Part shown: piece by piece, positions 1-12,800 of the stretch | Numbering within the stretch: position 1 is the first letter of the stretch | Layout: each line of letters opens with the position of its first letter | Source: Patellifolia procumbens | Lineage: Eukaryota; Streptophyta; Magnoliopsida; Caryophyllales; Amaranthaceae | Direction of reading: 5' to 3' | NCBI GenBank assembly: GCA_947645195.1 | Contig: CANSGD010000919.1 | Span: 186,001-250,000 of the forward strand | Length of the DNA stretch: 64,000 nucleotides | Notes under the pieces: model-generated | What the model was told of the DNA's origin: nothing | Database searches by the model: none | The model's input: only the letters and a program-made list of their open reading frames with translations | Translations under genes and position numbers: made by a program

Positions 1-459
1 AGAAATGGAAAGTTTATTGTGGGACGGAGGGAATAATATACAGTCAGATTTTAAATGTATCATAAATAATATACCAAATCTATTTTTTCTACTCATTGCT
101 CATCTAAATTAATAGGAAAAAATAGCCTTTGTATCTTGCAATGAATAGGAGCAAGGACAGAAGCTAAATGAGGACAGAAGGAACAAGGATAATAGGAGCA
201 CTACTACATATATACACACGTAGGTGAACATCAGTATCCATGCAAATATATCTCTAGACACGTGGAAGCTAAGTTATTTTATTACACCTTACACTCACTT
301 TATCATCAATATCCTTTTATTCCATTATTAGATTACACAATACTTCCTAGTTCCTAGGGCTCTAACCTTTTGGTACCTTTTTTTTCCCTTTCTATGTTGA
401 TACATACCAATTCTTTTCCAACTTCATAATCTTAATCTCCAACAATTATACCCTTCGCA
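1..459 (+). promoter_or_regulatory. Upstream region of the sulfotransferase gene
   Basis: AT-rich non-coding DNA directly ahead of the sulfotransferase start codon. A perfect G-box core CACGTG lies at 259-264 in the context ACACGTGG. This is a known bZIP/bHLH target and ABA-response-like element, so hormone or stress control is possible (inference). I could not decide on one TATA box, because several TA-rich stretches occur. No coding sequence was recognised here. Confidence 0.4.
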
Positions 460-1488
460 ATGAATACAAATCAACTAAAGGATGAAATAATAGAAGTAGA
501 TGACGAAGAAGTTCAACACCTTATGCAAACCCTACCAAAAATAACCATAATGAATAGCAAACTTGAACTAGTTAACTATCAAGGCTTTTGGCATCCCTAT
601 CTTACAAACTTCCTTAAGAGCACCATCATGTTTCAACGTCATTTTCGTGCTCGAAACACCGATATAATCGTTGCTAGCTTTCCTAAAACCGGCACCACTT
701 GGTTAAAAGCTTTACTCTTTGCTATTGTTAACCGATTTCGTTACCCAAAAGATCAAAACCCTTTGCTTAAACATCACCCACATGAACTCGTATATCGTCT
801 TGAGATCGATGTTTATGGTAATGCTTTCGAATACCCTCGACCTCACCACCTTAATGAGCTTCCTTCGCCGAGGCTTTTGCACACACACTTGCCCTACACG
901 TCTCTTCCTGAATCGATCAAGACTTCTGAGTGTCGGATTTTGTACATAACTCGAAATCCTTTAGACACGATTGTTTCGTCGTACTACTTTTCTGTGGAAT
1001 ATATGAAGAAGATAGAAGGAAACGAAGATTTTCGACATATAAGTATGGAGGAGTTCTTTGAGGAATTTTGCGCTGGGAGAACCGCACATGGGCCGTTTTT
1101 TGAACACGTAGTAGGATACTGGAAGCAGAGTTTAGAGCGGCCTCATAAGGTGTTATTTCTCAAGTACGAAGATTTGAAGGATGATCCAACTTTTTATGTA
1201 AAGAAGTTGGCTAGATATGTGGGTGTACCATTTTCTTCAAAAGAGGAAAGTGAAGGGATGGTAGAGGAAATAATAGAGATGTGTAGTATCAAAAATCTAA
1301 AAGAATTAGAGGGTAACAAGAGTGGTGTTTTTAACAAGTATTTTGACAAGAAAAGTTATTTTAGGAAAGGAGAAGTGGGGGATTGGACCCATCATTTTAC
1401 CCCTTCTATGGTAGAAAGGATGAATAATCTCATGCAACAAAAACTTGAAGGAACTGGTTTATCCTTTAAAATGCTTTCCACAACATGA
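460..1488 (+). CDS. Cytosolic PAPS-dependent sulfotransferase (plant SOT family)
   Basis: Single-exon gene of 342 residues, a normal length for plant soluble sulfotransferases, which are usually intronless. These enzymes move sulfate from PAPS to a hydroxyl group of small acceptors such as flavonols, brassinosteroids, desulfoglucosinolates or hydroxyjasmonates. Visible family signatures are the PAPS 5'-phosphosulfate loop PKTGTTW (residues 75-81), the catalytic His in HTHLP (about 143), the 3'-phosphate-binding block RNPLDTIVSSYY (about 165-176), and the C-terminal RKGEVGDW motif (302-309). There is no signal peptide or membrane segment, so it should be cytosolic. The start is the first ATG of the frame and gives the usual acidic N-terminus ahead of the GFWHP motif. 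The frame is fully open and the gene appears functional. The acceptor cannot be inferred from sequence. Confidence 0.95.
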   Translation: MNTNQLKDEIIEVDDEEVQHLMQTLPKITIMNSKLELVNYQGFWHPYLTNFLKSTIMFQRHFRARNTDIIVASFPKTGTTWLKALLFAIVNRFRYPKDQNPLLKHHPHELVYRLEIDVYGNAFEYPRPHHLNELPSPRLLHTHLPYTSLPESIKTSECRILYITRNPLDTIVSSYYFSVEYMKKIEGNEDFRHISMEEFFEEFCAGRTAHGPFFEHVVGYWKQSLERPHKVLFLKYEDLKDDPTFYVKKLARYVGVPFSSKEESEGMVEEIIEMCSIKNLKELEGNKSGVFNKYFDKKSYFRKGEVGDWTHHFTPSMVERMNNLMQQKLEGTGLSFKMLSTT

Positions 1489-1590
1489 TGAACAGGATAC
1501 TAGTCTCAAGCCCGGCCTTGGCTTGGCCTGAGGCCCAGTAACAATTGGGTTGGACCCGACCCACTTCTTAAAGATAGGATGGGTTCTACT

Positions 1591-1769
1591 GGAGTCAACC
1601 TAGTTGTTTTTGGTATTTGTACCCGGTTCATCCTTTGGCCTATATCCGGGTCGAGGCCAAATTTACATTCATGTTCCAAGGGTGTTGTGGGGATTTGAAC
1701 ACAGGTTCGTCCTATCAAAGCACTATCATCACCGGGCCAACACTTACTTGGTGGAGTCAACCTAGTTGT
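1591..1769 (-). mobile_element. tRNA-derived SINE, family 1, copy A, with 17-bp target duplication
   Basis: A 145-bp body (1608-1752) is flanked by perfect direct repeats GGAGTCAACCTAGTTGT at 1591-1607 and 1753-1769. On the minus strand it begins CCAAGTAAGTGTTGG, has an A-box-like stretch (TGGCCCGGTGATGA), then a B-box-like TGTTCAAATCCC, and ends in an A-rich tail. The copy at 23514-23718 has the same order of blocks. Long perfect duplications plus a tRNA-like head are diagnostic of SINE retroposition by LINE machinery. It lies 100 bp beyond the sulfotransferase stop, so it may be in its 3' UTR. Confidence 0.85.
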
Positions 1770-2400
1770 GTTATGCCATTATATGTTTTTAGCGAGGCGA
1801 ATCAGGGCAGGTTCTTAAGGGAAGCTTACATCTCTTTTTTATCCCTTTTGTTTTTGTTTTTGTTTTTCTTTTCAAAAGTGATTACTTCATAAATTGAGTG
1901 GAGTAAATACATTACCTTTATTATCATACTTCATATAGTAGTAACTGTTTGTTATTGTAGGCTTTTATTACAATTTTTTTAGTGTATGCTCTTTTTATCA
2001 CAAATGTTATATTCTATTATTTGATACATTCTATTGTACTGTAGGACATTTTCTTGTACTCTGAACTCTTGCATGCTTGGGTGTAAAATGCACATTATAT
2101 ATATTTATATACTTGAGCTTCTAATGTAGTACTATGATCTAATTTCAAGTATTACCATAACAACAAACAAATCTGGCAGTCTATCACTATTTTCTTATTA
2201 ATTCTTAATAAACTACGGTAAAATTAACATAATGTTTTAATTTATTCATTATGTAAGGGTTTAGAATTTTAAAACTTCGAAATTTAAAGGTTTGAACTTT
2301 CTTATCATATATGTATACTAGATTTCTATGCACGCGATGCATGCGACAATAATTTTATTATGAAATTTCATAATCTACAATAGATAATTTTATTGATAGT
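1770..2400. other. AT-rich intergenic stretch
   Basis: No coding potential, repeats with clear ends or RNA gene could be recognised. Poly-T-rich runs near 1840-1870 could belong to the sulfotransferase 3' flank. Confidence 0.3.
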
Positions 2401-2872
2401 CGCATTTTAACACTTTAACTTTTCATTTTTTAGAAACTCCCATCTTAATAGATTTTTTTTGTAAAAAAAAATCCACTTACCATTTACAATTTTATTAAAA
2501 ACTTTCACCACTTAACGGTTTTTGTCAAATTTCATTAACAAAATTGTTAAGCGGGTCCCATATATACATTTTGTTAACAAAATGGAACTTGAAATAGTTG
2601 CAATTCTTTCCAAATAGTTGTAATTCGTTCCAAATTTGCTCTAAATTTATTGAGGATTTGCCGTTAAATTGATGAAATTGACTTCAATTTCAGCGTAAAT
2701 TAATAATAAAATGCATATGTGGGGCCCACTTAACGCTTTTGTTAACGAAATTTAACAAAAATCATTAAGTGGTGGAAGTTTCTAATAAAATTGGGAATGA
2801 TAGGTGGAAATATAAAAGAAAAATACATTAGGGTGAGAGTTTCTAAAAACGTGAAAAATTTAGGTGGTTTTG
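2401..2872. repeat. Fold-back element with about 150-bp imperfect terminal inverted repeats
   Basis: The left arm (about 2401-2560) and right arm (about 2720-2872) are inverted copies. Shared blocks include TTTTTAGAAACTC, ACTTTCACCACTTAACG and TTAAGCGGGTCCC against their complements on the right. The roughly 160 bp between the arms is AT-rich and non-coding. A non-autonomous DNA transposon is the likeliest origin (Mutator-like or another long-TIR type), but I could not identify a convincing target duplication, so the family is open. Confidence 0.55.
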
Positions 2873-3837
2873 AACAAAAAAATCCTAATTTTATTTGTAT
2901 ACAATGTGTGTTTTTGCTATTGTAACATGATAAAATGTGAAGGTATACAACATATTTTGTTTTCAAGCTAAATTCATTTTGGCTCATAATACTTTGAAAA
3001 CATCACTTATTCCCCACCATCAATTACAATTTTTGTTATATAGTACCCAATAAGATATATTTTGCTCATTGTCCAGATGAGAAAAAATTCAAAAGTACTT
3101 GAAAATACTTTATCATGTTTCTCACTCATGCTAAATTACTTTATCATGATCAATTTGATCAAATGTGTCTTCACGCATGAACAATCAATTACTTATGTAT
3201 TTCAAAATAAAAAAAATACAAAAGTATATAAAAATATAGCAAAGTGGGTGTCTATCTATAGATCTCAAGAAAATATAATCGTTGATATTTTTTTAATTGT
3301 TTTTACTTTGTAGATTTTTAGATATTTTAGTTAGAAGTTTTGAACACCTTTTATTAAAAATGATGGATAAATTTGAAAATAAAACTTAATTACTTAATAA
3401 ACTCATTAATTTAATATATTTATTTTTCCTTTTTTTCTTTCTGGTATCCACCCTCACCTCTTCACTTATATAATAGAGATAGACAAAAAGTCTAACACAA
3501 GTCTTTAATTACCGTAACAACATTGTTCAATCTGGTAATTTAAAATTGATTTTGGTTAATTCAAATTTTCAAAAATTGCCCAATTCCTCAGAGTTGTCGA
3601 AACTCTCCTCAAGTGTGCTGTGTGCAGTATGTTGTGAACTAAACAAACTAGTCTGAATCAGTATTATAGACTATAAAAAGTATCGAAAGACAGATGCAAA
3701 TGCGAAGTACATAAACATGCAATGCATACACCGTAAGAATTACAATTACTCTGCTTCAACAGCAAAAGAAATAAAAACTAACTTACACGCCGAACACCAT
3801 CACTTACATATCAATACACAACTGGCTCATGCTCCAT
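2873..3837. other. AT-rich intergenic DNA downstream of reductase gene 1
   Basis: No gene recognised. The last 100-200 bases before the stop codon at 3838 are probably the 3' UTR of the reductase gene (minus strand). Confidence 0.3.
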
Positions 3838-6800
3838 CTAGTCGCGAGCAACTACAACAAGTTGTTTCCCGATATTTCGGCCAGAGTAAAGTCCGATCAA
3901 GGCTGACGGAGCACTCTCCAAACCTTCAGCAACATCTTCAACATAAGAAACCTTACCCTCCCTGATGTGTGGTAGGATCAGTTCTAGGTATTTAGGGTAA
4001 AGATGAAAGTGATCACCGACGATAAATCCTTCCATGCGTAGGCGCTTTGTGGTAATATTGAACAAATTATTAACGCCCTCGGGCTCTTCAAGATTGTACT
4101 GTGATATCATTCCACAGACGGGGATTCGACCCTTGATTTTCATGTTCGATAGAGCAGCCTCAAGCATCTTCCCTCCAACGTTCTCAAAATATATGTCAAT
4201 GCCCTCCGGAAAATACCTGAGCAGAGCAAGATATATACATGTATGAGCATCTAATAAGAGTAATTGAATGCTAGTGGAACCGAGGGTTAGCTATCTAATC
4301 TAGAGTGAGTCTCCGAGCCATCAAACCAACATCTCAAATCATCCCTCAATTTCAAGTCCATTTTAGATGATACAAGAGATTATAGATAAATTTCGGGTCT
4401 GTTCTTTTAAACTGGACTGAAATGTTCTAAACTGAACTGAAATGTTCTAAACTGAATTGAAATGTTTAGAAAGCAACTGAACTGTAATTGTGAGACAAAA
4501 ACAGAGGAGTTGAACTGAACTGAAATTAATGGAGCTGAACTAAACTGAAATGTTTTTCAATTAATCCAGTTCAAAAGTACAAAGCCTTCAAAGAGATAAA
4601 AAATAAGCTTTAGTAACTTTCAAAAGAATCCAACAACTTCAAATGAGTTGATTTAAGGTTAGGAAAATATGGAGAAGCAAAGGCGCCTCTAATCTACAAG
4701 AAGATTTCTTTTGCTTAGTGGTATCCGACCTACTTTTATGTATCAACTAATACTAAAATTGGAAGGAGAGACCAAAAACATTTTGAACGAAAACATGCAT
4801 CCAAGCTAGTCTTCATCAGGTCGTAAGGAGTTGAACTTGTGACAAGGAAGGTCACGAGTTGACTCCCCCTAGGAACACTTTGAGGGCGGAATTGCTGTGT
4901 TACGCAAGTGTCTAACTCTAACTAGGTAGGACCACCTCCACCACCACCACCACCACCACAACGAAAATCGCGTCGAAAATGCATTGACCACCTGAGCCTT
5001 TATAATTTAACAACCATAGCTAGTTGAGGAAGTCATTTTGCTTTGTTCCATCATATTCCAAAACCAAAGGATAACAAAAGAAGAAAATATTGGAGTCTTA
5101 TTCTACTTTCTATACGATCTTAGTTCGTAACTCCATATATAATCTCAGATGATGAACCGCTTGGTGCATATGTGACATTCCATGTATGTAGTCACAGATA
5201 GAAAGAATAATAAAGAACTTTCACCATAAAATCCCCAATAAATGAAAATATTATTACTCTCTTGGGTAAATCGCATGAAGCATTTTCACTTTAGAATTGC
5301 AATAGCTATTTGATTGATTAGATTCAAAGCTAGCGAACTTGAGCAGTGCAAGTCAAGAATTGTCTGTAATTAATAGCTCAAATATTTTTTTTGCATAAAG
5401 TTAAACTGTTAAGGAGATTCCAAATACATGTTTGCACTTTACAATGCATAACTACTAACCTCCTCAAGGCTGCATCCAAATCTTTCTCTTCCTTGTAATT
5501 AAAGGCTTCATCAAATCCAAATTTGCTTTTCAATAGATCAACCTAACAAGCAAGAAGTTTGAGATGACGTCAGATGAAAACAGAAAAAGTTTCAAAAGCA
5601 GCAAAAGATTCTTCATATATTGAAAGAAGAAAAATAAGCAATTGGCTAGAAGGACAGATAAACACAGAGCGGTAAGGTAATCACCTTCTCTTTGCTTCCG
5701 GCACTTCCAACAACATAACAACCAGTCAATTTTGCAAGTTGTCCAACAAGTTGACCAACAGCACCAGATGCCGCAGAGACAAAGACACAGTCTCCCTTCT
5801 TAGGAGATCCAAGCTCATAGAAACCAACATAGGCTGTCATGCCAGCCATACCTTCGGAAGATAGAAGCCAAATGAATCATACGATATTAACTTTTGAAAA
5901 GAAGCACTAGAATGACTGGATACGATTAGAAGAGATTTAAAAACTTCAATATTGGATAAAATAAGCAATAACCACCTTCTCCCGTCTAATTTGCAATATG
6001 CCTTAAGGCCTTCACAAGGTCCCTGTAGTTGCTTGATGTGGTTCAAGACCCCTTCTTATAACTATCTTTATTGCTTTTCTAGGAACAACACGCTTTTACC
6101 ATAACTCTTAAAGTGTGGGTTTTACGTGTTGGATTTTATTATGTTATTTAGCTCATTAAATAATTATTAGGTTTATTTTTATTTAGGTAAGTATTTACTT
6201 TCCTAATGAGACTTAGTTTCCTTTTCCTAGTTTGAGTAGGAAGAGAGTATTTTTATTTATTTAGGTAATTATCTAGTTTCATAAATAGATTTGATTTCCT
6301 TTTCGTAGTCGGAGTAGGGAACAAGTATTTCTTTTCCTATAAATATAGACTTAGGGTTGTATTGTCAAAGAGAATTTTATGAATAATATTTTATGCTTGA
6401 GCAATTAAGTGTGAGAATTCTCGTTGAGGTTCAAACAAGTTGTTAACTTGGATTTTAGTGTCGTTGCCATTAAAATCAAACTCAAAAGTCGTTGCCTTTT
6501 GAGATCTATCCATCCACATTCATATCAATTGGTATCAAGAGCCAAGGTTTTGTAGTTTCTTTTGACATTCACTCGATTATGTATCATGACGACACTAACA
6601 AAAGAGGAATTGCAAGACATGCTTGCAAATATGATAAGAGGTTTTAATGAAAGTCTTGAAAATATGAATCGAAAATTGGAAACTAGTACTCAAGCAATTA
6701 CCCAAACTAATGAAAAGGTAGAAACTTTGTCTACTCAAGTAGGTGGAGAGGGGAGACTTGTTAATACCCCACCTAGAGGGTTTGTGCGAAATTTTCCAGT

Positions 6801-9800
6801 GGACAATGATCGGGATTTGAAATTATTGGAACTTTCAGAATTTACTGGTGATGGTGATGGTGATGGTGACACTGAAGACTTCTTAGAGTGGACAAGACAT
6901 ATGGAGAAAGTAATTGATTATAAAGGGTTTGATGATCAAAAGGCCAACAAAATTGCAAATCTGAAGTTGACTAGATATGCGGCATTGTGGTTCGAAAATT
7001 TGCGAGCCAAAAGACTTAGAGAAGGTGATCCTCGAATTGATACTTGGACGGAATTAAAAAGACAATTAAAAAGACGTTTTCTCCCAAGGGAATATATCCA
7101 AGATCAGTTTTTGAAATTGAACCATCTTCAGCAAGAAAATCTTAGTGTTGCTGAATACACTAAAGAGTTTGAGAAATTATGCATGCTTTGTGATTTGCAG
7201 GAAAGAGAAGAAATGAAGATTGGCAGGTATGTGAAGGGATTGAAAATCTCTATTGCACATAAAGTAGAGACTTCTACTTATCAGTACTTTGATGACGTAT
7301 TGAAGTTGGCTAGCAGATTTGAGAAACAAGAGAAAGAGATGCTAGAGAGGGATAGAAATATACTGAAACCTTTCTTTTTCAAAGAGAACAAGTTCAAGGA
7401 CTTTTCGGCCAAAGAGGATGTTGCAAGAGGGAAGCCTATTGTTGTAACTCCAGAACAAGCTGCAATGGCGAAGAAAATATGTTTCAAGTGCCATGACATG
7501 GGGCACATTGCTCGAGATTGTGGCAACAAGGTGGCTATAACCAAGAACGAACATAGATTGTTGCTTGCTTACCTTGATCAAGAAGAGACAAAGAAAGATG
7601 AAATTTGTTTGCTAAACAAAGAGTCAGAGTTTGATTTTGAGGATTTTGAAGGCCAAGAGGAAATTACTCCCGAATGAACACATCACCATATTGGTATTTT
7701 GAGGAGATTTCTGCATGCTGATTTTGTTCCTCGTAGTGCACATGAGCAAAGGGAAAACTTATTCCAGACTATATGCAAGGTGGGTGATAGGACTTGTTCG
7801 TTGATCATAGATACTGGATCGTGCACCAATGCAGCATCTACTAAGTTAGTTGATGCTATGAAACTTTCTACAAGAGATCATCCTATTCCTTACAAGCTCA
7901 ACTGGTTACATGATGGAGATGGGCTACAAGTTAAGAGGCAAGCATTGGTAAACTTCTCATTGGGTTCTTTTTCTGATAGTGTATGGTGTGATATTTTACC
8001 TATAACTGCTTGTTCCACACTCTTGGGTCGTCCATGGCAATATGATAGAGGTGTGTTGTTTAATGGTATCACCAATGTTTATTCAGTGAAGATGGGGGAC
8101 AAAAGAGTTCAATTACACCCTCTACCTCCGAAGGCGTCACCTATTAAAGTTTCTACTAAAGAGTTGTTGCTTATGCCCACGCTTAACAAGAAGGAACGGA
8201 GAGCTAGCATCTTATCCATGAAACATCAACCTCCTTTTGAGATTGATGACTATGTGTTCTTATCTTTGAATGCTAATTATTCTAGGGGCAAGAAGGAACC
8301 GATAGAGGAAGGTCCTTTCAAGATTGTGCATAGAGAGAACTACGATACCTTTCAAGTGCTCTTGGGACCAAGAATTTGTGCTACAATGAGGGCTAGTGAC
8401 TTGGTGCCTTGTCTTCCAAATGACATTTGAGGACAAGTTTTTTTTTAAGAGGGAGGGAATGATGTGGTTCACGACCCCTTCTTATGACTATCTTTATTGC
8501 CTTTTCACGAACAGCACGCTTTTACCATAACTCTTAAAGTGTGGGTTTTACGTGTTGGATTTTATTATGTTATTTAGCTCATTAAATAATTATTAGGTTT
8601 ATTTTTATTTAGGTAACTAAGGTAAGTATTTACTTTCCTAATGAGACTTAGTTTCCTTTTCCTAGTTTGAGTAGGAAGAGAGTATTTTTATTTATTTAGG
8701 TAATTATTTAGTTTCATAAATAGATTTGGTTTCCTTTTCCTAGTCGGAGTAGGGAACAAGTATATCTTTTCCTATAAATATAGACTTAGGGTTGTATTGT
8801 CAAAGAGAGTTTTATGAATAATATTTTATGCTTGAGCAATTAAGTGTGAGAATTCTCGTTGAGGTTCAAACAAGTTGTTAACTTGGATTTTAGTGTCGTT
8901 GCCATTAAAATCAAACTCAAAAGTCGTTGCCTTTTGAGATCTATCCATCCACATTCATATCATTGCTTGTTCACAATTTAAAACCCAACTTCTGCGTACG
9001 ATTTTTTATCATTGAATCTCATGATTACATAACGATGGCTATCGCCTACCAATCACCAATCCATGGCCAGGCAACTCTATGGCAGAGTAGAGCCGATAAA
9101 CGACTCCTTCTCGCCGAAGCCTCACCTTGGAAGCAAAAAATTCTAGCTATATAATTCATCATCATGAATAAGATTTTTTTTAATGTGGGCAGATAAAGTA
9201 GCTATTCTGTTACTTCCTCCGTTTTTTTATTGACTACACTTTTCATTTTAGGAAGTTTAAAATTAATGAGTACACTTTTACTTTATTCCCTTTTTAGTAA
9301 CTTTTTCTCTCTATTTCTCTCCTACCACTTCTTCTTACACACTTTTACTCACACACCAAAGTTTTGCCTAGGAGTCCGTATTTAGAGAAGTGTAGCCAAT
9401 AAAAAGAAACGGAGGAAGTAAACTAAGCTTCCACTTAGCAGCAATTTATTTGTGTCTAGTTTATCTTCTCACTTCTAATTTTTTAGGCACATAAGTATCC
9501 ACTCTACTTCACAGTCAATATAAGTGGCTGCTAAACACAGGATATTAAGGGATCCCCTCAAGAGACAAGAACTGACCACTGCCTCAAATAAAGCCTAGGT
9601 TGGACATCTCTTCACGTTGCACTCATGTATTTATATGTTGGCTTAACTTATATTGGCACAACCATTACTTATTTTAGTGTTTGGCTACTTCTTGAAAAGT
9701 CACAGTATTTTCACTAGCATTAAACATAGGTATCAGAACTCAAAACAGATTTAGAGTAAGGCCTAAAATATATTAATGGGCAGGTTACTAAACAAAGATT

Positions 9801-12800
9801 CAACCACCTTGACTTCATAAAATACATGTAACTGGATAGAAATATAGAATTTATGTGAGAAATTCTTGGTGATTACCTCCACATCATACAGGTAACTTAT
9901 CCTAGGTCATGCGGGATTCCCTCCTACATCCTTTTGGGTTTGTGATTCCAGCTTTTTCCATTTGGCCAATGCATCTATCTTCTACTTCCTCGTTTTTTTC
10001 TACTCGCGTCATTTGGGATACTGGCACTATTCATTCATGTGCTCTTAAACGATTAGTGTGACTTATATGTAAGGAAAGTTATATTCACGTGGGATCTCGT
10101 TAGATTCCTCTCATTGTATAGATTATTAATAACTAATTTGTATAATTTTATTGTACGTGTCACTCAAAATATTAAACTTATAAAATGCGCATTGGGATGC
10201 ATAATTGGTCCCAATGATGCAAGTAAAAAAAGCGAAGGTAGTATTAAATTTCTCATCTTTTTCTTTATTTTACATTATTATAATTGCTAATTGCTACTGT
10301 GACCAGAATCATTAGAAAAATTATACCAAAATTGTTTCCCTCTCGCGAGTTGAATTGTTCTCTTTAGTATTACTTACTTTACTTTTTACATCAAAATATA
10401 ATATGATAGCTGCAATTAATACTACTACTATTAGGATCATAAACACCATAAGCTTAATTTTATTTTCTTCTACTTTTACTCCTACTAAGTACTACCCCCT
10501 TGCCACCAGCCCACCAACATTTTAAAGTTGCCATTAAATTCTTGCAACTGTTCGAAGCAATGTGTTAGCATCTCTTTCTTTTCTTTTCATATTTTTCCCA
10601 ACACCAAGTCTAACAAAGAAACGTTATGAAACAGTCTCTCCACTAGTCTTAGGTTGATGAACAGATGAAGGGAGACAACTGTATATCTTAACCTCTCATC
10701 TAGACTGGCAATTTGTGTTCTCGTAATCAGGCAGTGGGAAGGTGCTTTTTCCATGAACATTATTCTTTGCAAAGAGTAGTGATGGAACAGAAGTAAGAAA
10801 AAGAGTTCCTATATCACATTAAGATAACAGTTTCAAAAGTAAAATAAATAGCATGGAATGAGCTACACAGCTTACCTAGAATCCCCGTATAGTAAGAAAG
10901 AGGCACATCTGTATGCTCAATTTTGAAGAATGCCTCTGGAGACGTAACAAGAGTATATTCTTCCCATCCAGTCATTCCCCATACAAGGTCACCTGCCTTG
11001 AAGTTTGGATGCCGAGAATCCAGAACTTTAGCCACTCCAAACCCTGTGACAGGCTGCAAATACTCACCATATGAGTCCAGAGATCCAACTTTCATGTCAA
11101 ATAAAGAAACCTCATCACAACTTTCATGTCAACCTTTTCAAAGTATCAAGTTTTGATCTGAAGCTGTTAGAACATTCACAAGTTATATCAATTACTTTGG
11201 CAGAACAAATAAAACAAGTTATGGCACCGTTCATCTCCCTAGCCCTAGATTTAGAAATCTCATTCCTGTATAGTTAATCATATAGTTTGGAATTCTTCAT
11301 ATTTTTCTCATTGCGAAATAAGAACTGAAATGGGTCATCTATACATTCATGTGTTGCTCTACTGACACGAGTGATCATCTTTTATGCAAGTGCACTGGCA
11401 CTGCACATAGGGGGTCATAAGTTCCACAAAAAATATTGTGCAAAAGAAAAACCGAAAAAAGGGGCACAAAAACCACATGAATGAAAAACTGTTAGGAGAA
11501 TGGATTATCACAATTATGTTCAAAGGTTCAAAACTGTCGGGTAAGGGTGTTGCCATATTTACTTCAATGTGAATTGTTATTTAGTACTAGAAGCTTATTA
11601 TGTTTCCACAATCACTTGTCTAATGCCAAAACAATCAGTGACTACAAAATTATCTAAGTAACTACGATATTCAACCTTACTGATTACTGTGGTAACCTAC
11701 TAAGGAGTTAGGAATGAGTCCATGTGTGGGCTCAGAGATCAGAGGGCGTAAGATTTCAACTCCCAAGTCGAACCCTCTGCAATTACAATAGACGGTGTTA
11801 TTTGTGCCTTGAATCCTATGAGAAACGAAGTTTTGGAAGTACGAAGTATAGCCCAGATGGGAAAATTATAGAGCCCGGAAGAGTAAAACCAAAGGAGAAA
11901 TTCCTCAATTAAATATCGTTGTATTAAGGTGAACTGAATACGGTCTAACTAAAAGGCATGAAACACTTTTACAAACAAAGTTTACCAGATAAGGTAGGGG
12001 GATTGGTGCAATTTTTTATCCTATACTCTGGTGCACGATCAACAACTTGCCCCCAACTATTCGGTAGTGATTTAGGCACTCAAAAAATTAATTCAGGCAC
12101 TTCTTTAGTGAGAGTGCAGTTTTTCATGCCTTACTCACAAACTGGAGTGCCTAAATCAATTTTTGGAGTGTCTAAATCACTAGGCCCAACTATTTTTTGT
12201 TCATTGCTCATTTGAGAAATGACAAATGAATGGAATTCACACTATAGGAGAGTTGCAAGCAAAAAATACCCTTGAGTATATATGAACTCAGGGGTTGGTA
12301 TTACAAAGAAACTCAATCTTATTACTCAAAAGAAATAAAAAATTGCAAATTTCTTCAATTTTGATCAAAAAAATTGCAACTTTCAGAATCAAACAAGGTT
12401 GGGCAAATAATAAAATGAAAGGCTAATATTTGATGGCACTTGAAAAACTGACTGTATTAATCATCTCCCAAATAACAAATGTTATTTTATAAAGACATGC
12501 CATTTAAGGATAAAAATACCAATTGCAGAGACACCCAAAAAAAAAAAAAACATTCCCTTTCACACTGATTTCTTTGTTTAACATTTATACGTATAAATTA
12601 AGGGCCACATTACCCTAAACCACAAACATTCAATATTTTAACAAATAGGGACACATGTGCGCATAACAATTGACTAATCAACCATTAAAATAATCAAAAG
12701 AGAATGACAATCAAACAATTAAGAAATCAAAAACCAATAAACAATAAAAAAAGGGTATGAGAAACAGAATAATACCGATCCAGATATGAAAGATTCAACA

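Larger units (their letters stand above)
6029..8967 (+). mobile_element. Non-autonomous Ty3/gypsy LTR retrotransposon in intron 2 of reductase gene 1
   Basis: Complete element with target duplication TTGCT at 6029-6033 and 8963-8967. The 5' LTR is 6034-6527 and the 3' LTR 8460-8962, both beginning TG and ending CA. A primer-binding site resembling that of initiator-Met tRNA (TGGTATCAAGAGCC) starts at 6530. A purine tract (AAGAGGGAGGGAA) precedes the 3' LTR. The LTRs differ by roughly a dozen substitutions and one 9-bp indel. The internal part encodes gag, protease and a short tail resembling the integrase C-terminus. Reverse transcriptase, RNase H and the integrase core are absent, so mobilisation needs enzymes in trans. 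Confidence 0.9.

Noticed and set aside
11690..11800. Another SINE in intron 1 of reductase gene 1
   Set aside because: A B-box-like GTCGAACCCTC is present, but I could not find an A box at proper spacing or flanking duplications.
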